Position numbers and translations under genes: made by a program | Notes under the pieces: model-generated | What the model was told of the DNA's origin: nothing | Databases searched by the model: none | Seen by the model: the letters and a program-made list of their open reading frames with translations, nothing else | In this document: piece after piece, positions 1-6,554 of the stretch | Layout: the number at the start of each line of letters is the position of its first letter | Numbering within the stretch: the stretch's first letter is position 1 | Source: Pseudotabrizicola sp. | GTDB taxonomy: Bacteria; Pseudomonadota; Alphaproteobacteria; Rhodobacterales; Rhodobacteraceae | Assembly: GCF_030684215.1 (NCBI RefSeq) | Contig: NZ_JAUXOV010000073.1 | Span: 158,396-222,395 of the forward strand | DNA length: 64,000 nt | Direction of reading: 5' to 3'

Positions 1-1390
1 GCTTGTTGCACATCTTGAGCCAGCGGCGCGGGGTCACGCCATTGGTCTGGTTGATGATCCGGTCGGGGTGCAGGGCGTGCAGTTCCGGGAACAGGTTTTG
101 TTTGACCAGATCGGAATGCAGCGCCGAGACGCCGTTGACCTTATGCGCCATGATGAATGCCAGCTCGCCCATCCGCACCTCGTGGTGCTTGACGATGCCC
201 ACATAATGCGGGCGGGCGTGGTGTTCGGTTTTGTGCCAGTGGTCGATCTGTTCCACAATCTGCATGTGACGCGGCAGCACGTTTCCAAAGGTGAAGGTCG
301 CCCAACGCTCTAGCGCCTCGGGCAGCAGGGTGTGGTTGGTATAGCCAAGGCAGGACCGCGCCAGCGGCAGCGCGTCAGCAAAGGGCACGGCGTGTTCATC
401 GACCAGCAGGCGGATCAGCTCCGGCCCCGCAATCGCCGGGTGGGTGTCGTTCATCTGGATCGCAACATAATCGGGCAGTTTGCGCAGATCAGATTGAGAG
501 CTGAGGAAGCGGCGCAGAATGTCTTGCAGCGCGGCAGAGGTCAGGAAAAATTCCTGCTTCAGACGCAATTCCTTGCCCTGATAGGTGGTGTCATCGGGGT
601 AAAGCACGCGGCTTAACGTGCGCGCCAAAGCCTCTGGCTCTGCCGCCGCCGCGTAGTCACCGCGATTAAACCGCTCAAGGTCAAACATCGTGGTTGGCTG
701 CGCGCCCCACAGTCGCAGTGTGTTGGCCCATTTGCCCTGCCAGCCGACAACCGGCGTATCATACGCCGTCGCCATCACCGATTCCCCCGGCACCCAGACA
801 TCGTGGCCGCCCTTGTGTTCGATCTGGCCCTTGAACGGGATCACATAGGCCGCCTCGGGACGGGCAAATTCCCACGGATGGGCTTGCTTCAGCCAGTCTT
901 CGGGGGTTTCCACCTGCCGCCCGCCCTCAAACCGCTGGCGGAACAACCCGTGCTCATAGCGGATGCCATAGCCATAGGAGGGGCAGCCCAGTGTGGCCAT
1001 TGACTCCATGAAACAGGCCGCCAACCGCCCCAGACCGCCGTTCCCAAGCGCGGCGTCCGGCTCGTCCTCGATGATCGCACGGAAATCCTGACCGAAGCTT
1101 GCCATCACCTCTTCGGCAGACTCGCGCAGGCCAAGGTTGACGGTGGCATCTTCCAGAATGCGCCCGATCAGAAATTCCATCGACAGGTAATAGACACGCT
1201 TGTGATCCGCCGCCCATGTCTTGCGGGTTGACGCGAACCACGGTTCGACAATCTGGTCGCGAATGGCAAACGACAGCGCCATGCGCCAATCGTAGATGCT
1301 GGCATGATCGGCATCTTTGCCCAGCGTAAAGGCCAGATGCCGCAGGATGTTGGCTTTGAGCGAGGTCGGGGTTGGGCTGAGATCGTTCAT
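1..1390 (-). CDS. glgP: glycogen/maltodextrin phosphorylase, N-terminal part (runs off the window)
   Basis: Cleaves terminal alpha-1,4-glucosyl units of glycogen with phosphate to give glucose-1-phosphate, in the cytoplasm. About 463 N-terminal residues of an expected ~800 are visible; the pyridoxal-phosphate lysine lies beyond the window edge. Family hallmarks seen are YYLSMEFLIGR near residue 68, DAALGNGGLGRLAACF near residue 110, and IQMNDTHPAI near residue 300. The start was set at 1390 (MNDLSPT), but an in-frame ATG at 1420 is also possible because neither has a clear Shine-Dalgarno sequence. It is the first gene after a strong hairpin and an 18-bp LacI-type palindrome. By analogy with other genomes the rest of the glycogen operon probably follows to the left; that is inference. 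Confidence 0.95.
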   Translation of the reverse strand, partial: MNDLSPTPTSLKANILRHLAFTLGKDADHASIYDWRMALSFAIRDQIVEPWFASTRKTWAADHKRVYYLSMEFLIGRILEDATVNLGLRESAEEVMASFGQDFRAIIEDEPDAALGNGGLGRLAACFMESMATLGCPSYGYGIRYEHGLFRQRFEGGRQVETPEDWLKQAHPWEFARPEAAYVIPFKGQIEHKGGHDVWVPGESVMATAYDTPVVGWQGKWANTLRLWGAQPTTMFDLERFNRGDYAAAAEPEALARTLSRVLYPDDTTYQGKELRLKQEFFLTSAALQDILRRFLSSQSDLRKLPDYVAIQMNDTHPAIAGPELIRLLVDEHAVPFADALPLARSCLGYTNHTLLPEALERWATFTFGNVLPRHMQIVEQIDHWHKTEHHARPHYVGIVKHHEVRMGELAFIMAHKVNGVSALHSDLVKQNLFPELHALHPDRIINQTNGVTPRRWLKMCNK

Positions 1391-1553
1391 CGGGTTCCAC
1401 AGGTTGGGGTTGCGGCACATCGCGGTCAGGCTAGACCCGTGACACGCAGGGTCAAGCGCCCCAAGTATGCCACAGACCTCACCCAGACTGCGTGTCGCGA
1501 AGCCTGACCTAACAGTTACCGCAAACATTGCCCAAACGCACGGAATTAAAGAT

Positions 1554-1582
1554 ATTTAATAACAATTACTTACATGTTTCAA
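1554..1582 (-). promoter_or_regulatory. putative sigma70 promoter of glgP
   Basis: On the minus strand TTGAAA (1577-1582) is followed by a 17-bp spacer and TTAAAT (1554-1559), within an AT-rich patch unusual for this GC-rich window. The -35 hexamer lies inside the 18-bp palindrome at 1577-1594, so a repressor bound there would block RNA polymerase. The -10 match is only moderate. Confidence 0.5.
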
Positions 1583-1594
1583 AGCGCTTTGAAA
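1577..1594. promoter_or_regulatory. 18-bp perfect palindrome, LacI/GalR-type operator
   Basis: TTTCAAAGCGCTTTGAAA is a perfect palindrome with the central GCGC step typical of LacI-family operators, such as those of maltose or alpha-glucoside regulators in alphaproteobacteria. It lies about 190 bp upstream of glgP and covers the -35 element. The cognate regulator is not in the window. Confidence 0.65.
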
Positions 1595-1608
1595 AATCAA
1601 GTGCATGA

Positions 1609-1654
1609 CGCAAGGTTCGCCGCGACGCGCAAAGCGTCGCGGCGCGGTCCTTGC
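1609..1654 (-). terminator. strong hairpin after the SQR-like/DUF5368 operon
   Basis: Inner arms of 11 bp (1618-1628 with 1634-1644, loop GCAAA) plus outer arms GCAAGG/CCTTGC (1610-1615, 1649-1654). There is no U-tract, as is common in this group. It sits 14 bp past the DUF5368 stop and before the glgP control region. Confidence 0.6.
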
Positions 1655-1668
1655 CTAATCCAAAGGCG

Positions 1669-2016
1669 TCAGGTCGGTTTTCGCAGCAAAGACTGTGCAG
1701 TATAGACCAAAATAGCGAGGCCAACCGCCCCCGCAGCCGCCACAGCCAACAGCACCAGCACATCAATCGGCCCGCCAATATCGCGAAACCCCGATGAGGT
1801 GATGCCCTGCACAAACAAGACTGCCGCAATCGCACCAAACGGCATCGACAGTTGCGCAAGGAAAAACTTGCGCATCGACATCTGGCGGTCGCGCAGCAAC
1901 ACAAAGACATAGGCCGCCGTGATGACCACAGCCGCCACCAGCATCACCCAGAACAGGCTGCGCCCGAACATTTCTTCCCAGACCGCAATCAGCGTTTCCA
2001 GTGTCAGTTGTTTCAT
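1669..2016 (-). CDS. small membrane protein, DUF5368-like
   Basis: 115 residues with three hydrophobic segments at about residues 19-41, 54-73 and 84-107, so probably an inner-membrane protein. It resembles the DUF5368 family that I associate with Rhodobacteraceae; the function is unknown. It follows the flavoprotein gene by 12 bp with a very strong Shine-Dalgarno (GGAGGGG), so the two are almost certainly cotranscribed. A role as membrane partner or quinone-side anchor of the exported flavoprotein is plausible, but it is inference from the operon only. Confidence 0.75.
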   Translation of the reverse strand: MKQLTLETLIAVWEEMFGRSLFWVMLVAAVVITAAYVFVLLRDRQMSMRKFFLAQLSMPFGAIAAVLFVQGITSSGFRDIGGPIDVLVLLAVAAAGAVGLAILVYTAQSLLRKPT

Positions 2017-2028
2017 GATTTCCCCTCC

Positions 2029-3396
2029 TCAGGCTTTGCCGCGCAGCATGGCGTTATAAGTTGGCTTCAATGCCGTTTCCTTCATCAGCCAGCTGATCCA
2101 CAGCTCTTCCAGTGGCGCAATCACGCCCGGAAAGGACGGCACCAGATTGTCCTGATAATCAAACTCGATCAGCATGGCGCGACCGATCCGGGTAATCATC
2201 GGGCAAGAGGTATAACCGTTGAAGGTCTCAGTCCCTTCTTTGCCCTGAATGCTGGCGATCAGATGATCTTCGATCACCGGAATATGCCATTTCACCGAGG
2301 CGGCGGTTTTGCCCTTTGGCACGCCGTTGATATCACCGATGCCAAAGACATTGGGGTAACGCAAATGGCGAAGGGTGGATTGATCCACCTCGATCCAGCC
2401 TTGCCCCACCCATTTGTCGGCCCAAGACAGGCCGGACTCTTGCACCACCTTTGGCGCAACCATCGGCGGGATCACGTTGATGAAATCGTAGGCGATGGTG
2501 TGTTCCACAGCGGCGGTGTCAACGATGGCACCGTCCTTGATCGACTGCACCGCCGGGGTGACAAAGGTTGCGGTCTTTGCACTGGCATCAATGCCCTTAA
2601 GCACGTGATCCCACCGCACATCAACGCCCCGGTCACGGAACAGCAGTTTGAGCTTTTCATTGACGATCGGCACGCCAAACAATGCCTTGTTGTTGGCGGC
2701 GTAGATCATCTGGCTTTTGTCGCGCGTGCCTTTGCGGCGCAGATAGTCATCGGTCAGGAACGCATATTTAAGCGGCGCTCCGGCGCATTTCATCTCTGTC
2801 GCGGGGCGGCTGAACAGCGCTGTGCCACCGGTGTCGGTAAAGGCATCCATTGCCCGCCATGTGGCTTCGGCATAGTCCGGCCCGGCATACACCGCGCCGA
2901 TGCCGTCTTTGCCGACCTGCGCCAGATCAAACCCTTCAACCCCGCCCCAGTTCAGCGTCAGGCCCGCCGCGACAATCAGGTAATCATAGTCCAGTTTGGT
3001 GCCGCCCGTCGTGGTGACGGTCTGCGCCTCTGGGTCTATGTTGGCGGCGTATTCCTCGACCCAGTTGATCGAGCGCGGCAGCCAGTCGCCGGTGCCCGAT
3101 ACCGAATAGCCTGCCGGTTTCAACCCCGCTGCAATCAGCGTGAACCCCGGCTGATACCAATGGTCTTTGCGACCGTCGACGATTGTGATCTCGGCTCCGT
3201 CCAGCCGTTCTGCCAGACGGTTGGCCATGCCGGTGCCCCCGGCCCCGGCACCCACAATCACAATGCGGGCTTTGCTGCGCACCGTCTGGGCGCGCGCCGG
3301 TTTCATGGCGGCTGAAAGCGCCAACCCACCAGCCGCCAAGCCAAAGAAACCCCGGCGGGATGGCAACAAGGCCCGTGGGTAGAATGATTCGGTCAT
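2029..3396 (-). CDS. Tat-exported sulfide:quinone oxidoreductase-like flavoprotein
   Basis: 455-residue FAD/NAD(P)-fold oxidoreductase. A twin-arginine signal (SRRGFFGLAAGG, residues 13-24, cleaved near ARAQ) suggests periplasmic location. The FAD-binding Rossmann motif VGAGAGGTGMANR is at residues 48-60, and a second FAD contact is FGIGDINGVPKGKTAASV (351-368). Two cysteines, Cys204 in KCAGAPLKY and Cys398 in GYTSCP, fall where the redox-active pair of sulfide:quinone reductases is found. The third cysteine of the Aquifex-type enzyme is not evident. The start was taken at 3396 because GGGAGG lies just upstream. It is divergent from an NsrR-like regulator, with FNR-type boxes between. The substrate (sulfide, polysulfide or another thiol) is not proven. 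Confidence 0.82.
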   Translation of the reverse strand: MTESFYPRALLPSRRGFFGLAAGGLALSAAMKPARAQTVRSKARIVIVGAGAGGTGMANRLAERLDGAEITIVDGRKDHWYQPGFTLIAAGLKPAGYSVSGTGDWLPRSINWVEEYAANIDPEAQTVTTTGGTKLDYDYLIVAAGLTLNWGGVEGFDLAQVGKDGIGAVYAGPDYAEATWRAMDAFTDTGGTALFSRPATEMKCAGAPLKYAFLTDDYLRRKGTRDKSQMIYAANNKALFGVPIVNEKLKLLFRDRGVDVRWDHVLKGIDASAKTATFVTPAVQSIKDGAIVDTAAVEHTIAYDFINVIPPMVAPKVVQESGLSWADKWVGQGWIEVDQSTLRHLRYPNVFGIGDINGVPKGKTAASVKWHIPVIEDHLIASIQGKEGTETFNGYTSCPMITRIGRAMLIEFDYQDNLVPSFPGVIAPLEELWISWLMKETALKPTYNAMLRGKA

Positions 3397-3419
3397 TTGC
3401 GGTCCTCCCAATTCAATTC

Positions 3420-3439
3420 ATGCATATGAATGTATACAT
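3420..3439. promoter_or_regulatory. imperfect palindrome, candidate NsrR/Rrf2 operator
   Basis: ATGCATATGAATGTATACAT lies 24-43 bp upstream of the flavoprotein start. Fourteen of 20 positions are symmetric, with ATGCATA and TATACAT arms, and the arms match the ATGYAT core of NsrR half-sites. The divergently encoded Rrf2 protein is the obvious candidate binder. Confidence 0.45.
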
Positions 3440-3449
3440 TTGGCAAACC

Positions 3450-3463
3450 TTGATCCAGATCAA
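3450..3463. promoter_or_regulatory. perfect FNR/DNR-type box
   Basis: TTGATCCAGATCAA is an exact TTGAT-N4-ATCAA match, the site of FNR-family regulators (FnrL, Dnr/Nnr). It lies 53 bp upstream of the flavoprotein start and 141 bp upstream of the Rrf2 gene, so it suggests oxygen- or NO-linked control. Confidence 0.65.
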
Positions 3464-3532
3464 ACGCTGACGCCCTGCGCCGTAAAATATTCAAGGCTAA
3501 TGCAAGTTTATTCGTACACGCCCCATGACGAG

Positions 3533-3546
3533 ATGATCTGGATCAA
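3533..3546. promoter_or_regulatory. second FNR-type box, one mismatch
   Basis: ATGATCTGGATCAA matches TTGAT-N4-ATCAA at 9 of 10 fixed positions. It lies 58 bp upstream of the Rrf2 regulator start, in the position of an activator for that gene. It is centred 83 bp from the perfect box, about eight helical turns. Confidence 0.5.
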
Positions 3547-3604
3547 TGCTGCTGGTGCGCCTGCCCGGCACGCTGAAACCCGGATGCGACGCAGCGGGGA
3601 CCAA

Positions 3605-4039
3605 ATGCGACTGACCACACGAACCAACCTTGCCATGCGGACATTGATGTTTTGTGCAGCGAACCCCGACCGGATCGTGCGCAAACGCGAGGTGGCGATC
3701 GCTTGCAATGCAAGCGAAAACCATCTGGCACAGGTTATCCATCTTCTTGCGCAACATGGCTTTTTGCATACCGTGCGAGGACGGTCAGGCGGGCTTAGAC
3801 TGGGCCGCAGCCCGGATCTTATCTCGGTGGGGGATGTGTTTCGCCATTTCGAGGCCGGGCTTCCCTTTGCGGAATGCTTTTCTGAGGGTCATTGTGAATG
3901 CCCCCTCGTCGGCTCGTGCCGCCTGAAAGCCACGCTCGGTGCGGCGCTTGGGGCATTTTATGCGCAACTCGACACAGTGTCGGTTGCCGATCTGATGCGC
4001 GACAACTCCGAACTGCACAGCTTGCTGAGAGTGGCCTGA
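3605..4039 (+). CDS. Rrf2-family regulator, NsrR-like (Fe-S NO sensor)
   Basis: 144-residue winged-helix regulator. The start was taken at 3605, where GGGGA precedes the ATG; longer in-frame starts exist at 3584 and 3440. The N-terminal helix-turn-helix runs over about residues 1-80. The cluster region has Cys91, Cys97, Cys99 and Cys105 (CFSEGHCECPLVGSCRLK), closely following the C-x5-C-x5-C pattern of NsrR with one extra Cys, and the following helix (VADLMRDN) is also NsrR-like. NsrR repressors lose their Fe-S cluster on nitric oxide exposure. Its likely target is the divergent flavoprotein operon. IscR or RirA are less likely, given the cysteine spacing. Confidence 0.82.
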   Translation: MRLTTRTNLAMRTLMFCAANPDRIVRKREVAIACNASENHLAQVIHLLAQHGFLHTVRGRSGGLRLGRSPDLISVGDVFRHFEAGLPFAECFSEGHCECPLVGSCRLKATLGAALGAFYAQLDTVSVADLMRDNSELHSLLRVA

Positions 4040-4084
4040 TCCAGACCGGGCCTTACCAGACGCCCAAAGCAAAGCATGCCGCAC

Positions 4085-4115
4085 GTTAGCGCAAACAGCG
4101 TAGGTTTGCGCTAAC
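4085..4115. promoter_or_regulatory. 31-bp perfect inverted repeat, double LacI-type operator upstream of first gap
   Basis: GTTAGCGCAAAC, a 7-bp spacer, then GTTTGCGCTAAC: two 12-bp arms that are exact reverse complements. Each arm is itself a LacI-type half-symmetric site around GCGC, with centres 19 bp apart. It lies 83 bp upstream of the first gap start. A related GTTAGCGCTAA site precedes the second gap, which points to one shared regulator such as a CceR/PckR-type central-carbon repressor (inference). Confidence 0.6.
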
Positions 4116-4198
4116 ATCATGATACTGTGTCGTTTTTGGCCTATGCAGGCAGATTTTCGCCTTGTATCCGACCTGCATCATTCTTGCAGGAGACGCAT

Positions 4199-5200
4199 AT
4201 GACCATCACCGTCGGCATCAATGGCTTTGGCCGCATCGGGCGCTGCACCCTGGCGCATATCGCGGAATCAAACCGCAACGATGTGCAGGTGGTGGCGATC
4301 AACGCGACGGGGCCGATTGAAACCAACGCCCACTTGCTGAAATACGATTCGGTGCATGGTCGCTTTCCTGGTGTGGTCAAGGTCAGCGGCAATACGCTGG
4401 ATCTGGGCCGTGGGCCGATCCGAGTGCAAAGCACTTATGAACCCACAGAACTGGATTGGGAGGGCGTTGACGTGGTGCTGGAATGCACTGGCAAGTTCAA
4501 CGACCGTGACCGCGCCGCCGTTCACCTGACGCGCGGGGCCAAACGGGTGCTGGTCAGCGCCCCCGCCAAGCGCGCCGATATGACGGTTGTGTATGGTGTC
4601 AACCACCGCGCACTGACCGCCGATCATCATGTGGTGTCGAACGGGTCTTGCACGACCAACTGCCTTGCTCCGCTTGCCAAGGTGTTGAATGACGCCATCG
4701 GCATCGAGTCTGGCATCATGACCACGATTCACAGCTATACCGGTGATCAGCCGACGCTGGACCGCCGCCACGCAGACCTGTATAGGGCCCGCGCGGCTTC
4801 CATGGCGATGATCCCGACCACCACAGGCGCCGCAAAAGCCTTGGGCGAGGTGCTGCCGGAACTGGCGGGCAAGCTGGATGGCACGTCGCTGCGGGTGCCG
4901 ACCCCCAATGTCAGCGCGGTGGATCTGACCTTTATCGCCGCCAAATCTGTCACCGTGGATGACGTGAACCAGATCGTGCGCGAGGCCTGCGCCGGCTATA
5001 TGGGCATGGTGATGTCGTATGATCCCGAACCCAAGGTCTCTATCGACTTCAATCACACGCCGCATTCCTCTATCTTCGCCCCGGACCAGACCCGTGTTGT
5101 GGGGCGTTCCGTTCGCGTTCTGGCGTGGTATGATAACGAATGGGGCTTTTCCTGCCGTATGGCCGATGTGGCTGGCGTGATGGGACGGCTTTTAAACTAG
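4199..5200 (+). CDS. gap: glyceraldehyde-3-phosphate dehydrogenase, paralogue 1 (possibly NADP-tolerant)
   Basis: 333 residues, the usual length. It interconverts glyceraldehyde-3-phosphate and 1,3-bisphosphoglycerate in the cytoplasm. The Rossmann motif GINGFGRIG is at residues 6-14, and the catalytic Cys151 is in SNGSCTTNCLAP, with the matching His in the [10 protein letters not shown] region. The residue normally Asp after AIN, which binds the adenosine ribose of NAD, is Ala36 here (VVAINATGP), as in NADP-using GapB enzymes. The start at 4199 is preceded by AGGAGA; the 24 codons upstream in frame are not GAPDH-like. It is followed by a small membrane peptide and a second gap gene. Confidence 0.96.
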   Translation: MTITVGINGFGRIGRCTLAHIAESNRNDVQVVAINATGPIETNAHLLKYDSVHGRFPGVVKVSGNTLDLGRGPIRVQSTYEPTELDWEGVDVVLECTGKFNDRDRAAVHLTRGAKRVLVSAPAKRADMTVVYGVNHRALTADHHVVSNGSCTTNCLAPLAKVLNDAIGIESGIMTTIHSYTGDQPTLDRRHADLYRARAASMAMIPTTTGAAKALGEVLPELAGKLDGTSLRVPTPNVSAVDLTFIAAKSVTVDDVNQIVREACAGYMGMVMSYDPEPKVSIDFNHTPHSSIFAPDQTRVVGRSVRVLAWYDNEWGFSCRMADVAGVMGRLLN

Positions 5201-5228
5201 GGGGCTGCGGCCCCAAAAGGGGACGCGC

Positions 5229-5372
5229 TTGACAGACCGGATTGCCCTGAGCCTTGGATTGATCATCTTGGCCGCCATCGCCGCCGATCTGGTGCTGAAC
5301 GAAGCCCGCGCACTTATGTTTCTTTTGGTGAAATTCACCGATATGGTCGAATGGCTGGCATTCTGGCGCTGA
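5229..5372 (+). CDS. 47-residue single-pass membrane peptide, TTG start, between the gap genes
   Basis: Reads LTDRIALSLGLIILAAIAAD at the start and ends DMVEWLAFWR. One hydrophobic helix (residues 5-24) is followed by an amphipathic, aromatic C-terminus. The start is TTG, with AGGGGA six bases upstream. It begins 28 bp after the first gap stop and ends 27 bp before the operator of the second gap, so it is probably cotranscribed with the first gap. I recall very similar short ORFs beside gap in other Rhodobacterales, sometimes mislabelled as GAPDH. Function unknown; it is too small for routine gene calling. Confidence 0.72.
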   Translation: MTDRIALSLGLIILAAIAADLVLNEARALMFLLVKFTDMVEWLAFWR

Positions 5373-5399
5373 TCGCGCCAGTCTGCCGTTGATCTTTTC

Positions 5400-5425
5400 C
5401 GCTAACTGATGATGTTAGCGCTAAA
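5400..5425. promoter_or_regulatory. LacI-type operator upstream of second gap
   Basis: GTTAGCGCTAAA at 5414-5425 contains the 10-bp perfect palindrome TTAGCGCTAA. CGCTAAC (5400-5406) and GTTAGCG (5414-5420) also form a perfect inverted repeat across a 7-bp spacer, the same N7 arrangement as at 4085-4115. It ends 34 bp upstream of the start codon, a repressor-like position. Confidence 0.6.
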
Positions 5426-5459
5426 CGTGACATTTGAGTCGCTATCATAGGAGATTGCC

Positions 5460-6461
5460 ATGACGGTCAAGGTTGCCATAAACGGGTTCGGGCGCATCGG
5501 GCGCAATGTGCTGCGCGCGATCATTGAATCGGGGCGCACCGATATTGAGGTTATCGCGATCAACGATCTTGGCCCGGTTGAAACCAACGCGCATCTGTTG
5601 CGCTTTGATTCCGTGCATGGTCGCTTTCCCGGCACCGTGACCACTGGCGAAGACTGGATTGACGCCGGTCGCGGTAAAATCCGTGTAACCGCTCTGCGCA
5701 ACCCTGCCGACCTGCCTTGGTCGGATGTGGATGTGGTGATGGAATGCACCGGCATTTTCACCTCGAAAGAAAAGTGCCAGGCCCATCTGGAGAACGGCTC
5801 CAAGCGCGTTCTGATCTCGGCCCCCGGTGAGAATGCAGACAAGACGATCGTTTACGGTGTGAACCATCACACGCTGACGAAAGATGATGTCGTGGTGTCG
5901 AACGCATCTTGCACGACAAACTGCCTTTCGCCCGTCGCCTTTATTCTGAACGAGGTGATCGGCATTGAAAAAGGCATGATGACCACGATCCACAGCTATA
6001 CCGGCGACCAGCCGACGCTGGATACCATGCACAAAGACCTGTACCGGGGCCGTGCGGCTGCGCTGTCGATGATCCCGACCAGCACCGGGGCTGCCAAGGC
6101 CGTTGGTCTGGTGTTGCCCGAGCTCAAGGGCAAGATGGACGGCTTTGCCATCCGCGTGCCCACGCCGAATGTGTCGGTTGTTGACCTTAAATTCATCGCC
6201 AAACGTGCAACGTCGGTTGATGAAATCAATGCCGCGATCAAATCAGCAGCAGACGGCAAGCTGAAGGGTATTCTTGGCTATACCGAGTACAAGAATGTCT
6301 CGTCTGACTTCAACCACGACCCTCATTCGTCGGTGTTCCACATGGACCAGACCAAGGTGATGGATGGCACGTTCTGCTCCATCCTGACATGGTATGACAA
6401 CGAATGGGGTTTCTCGAACCGGATGGCCGATACGGCTGTTGCCATGGGCAAGCTGATCTGA
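5460..6461 (+). CDS. gap: glyceraldehyde-3-phosphate dehydrogenase, paralogue 2 (NAD type)
   Basis: 333 residues, clearly paralogous to the upstream gap and the same length. The nucleotide-binding motif AINGFGRIG is at residues 6-14. Asp36 (VIAINDLGP), the residue that selects NAD over NADP, is present here. The catalytic Cys151 is in [13 protein letters not shown] good Shine-Dalgarno (ATAGGAG) supports the start at 5460. It has its own operator and a downstream rho-independent terminator, so it can be expressed separately from paralogue 1. The pair probably divides glycolytic and gluconeogenic or Entner-Doudoroff-linked work; that division is inferred. Confidence 0.97.
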   Translation: MTVKVAINGFGRIGRNVLRAIIESGRTDIEVIAINDLGPVETNAHLLRFDSVHGRFPGTVTTGEDWIDAGRGKIRVTALRNPADLPWSDVDVVMECTGIFTSKEKCQAHLENGSKRVLISAPGENADKTIVYGVNHHTLTKDDVVVSNASCTTNCLSPVAFILNEVIGIEKGMMTTIHSYTGDQPTLDTMHKDLYRGRAAALSMIPTSTGAAKAVGLVLPELKGKMDGFAIRVPTPNVSVVDLKFIAKRATSVDEINAAIKSAADGKLKGILGYTEYKNVSSDFNHDPHSSVFHMDQTKVMDGTFCSILTWYDNEWGFSNRMADTAVAMGKLI

Positions 6462-6488
6462 CGATCACAACCATCGCGCAACTGTTTC

Positions 6489-6525
6489 GGGCCGGTCACC
6501 AATCGTGACCGGCCCTTCCTTTTTC
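6489..6525 (+). terminator. rho-independent terminator after gap
   Basis: Perfect 11-bp stem GGGCCGGTCAC/GTGACCGGCCC with a 5-base loop (6500-6504), followed by TTCCTTTTT. Confidence 0.9.
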
Positions 6526-6554
6526 TCGGGGGGACAAAGGGTTATCATCACGAC

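Noticed and set aside
1852-3315. 487-residue open frame on the plus strand
   Set aside because: It lies antisense to the SQR-like and DUF5368 genes and is His/Arg-rich as expected of GC-rich antisense frames, with no recognisable domain.
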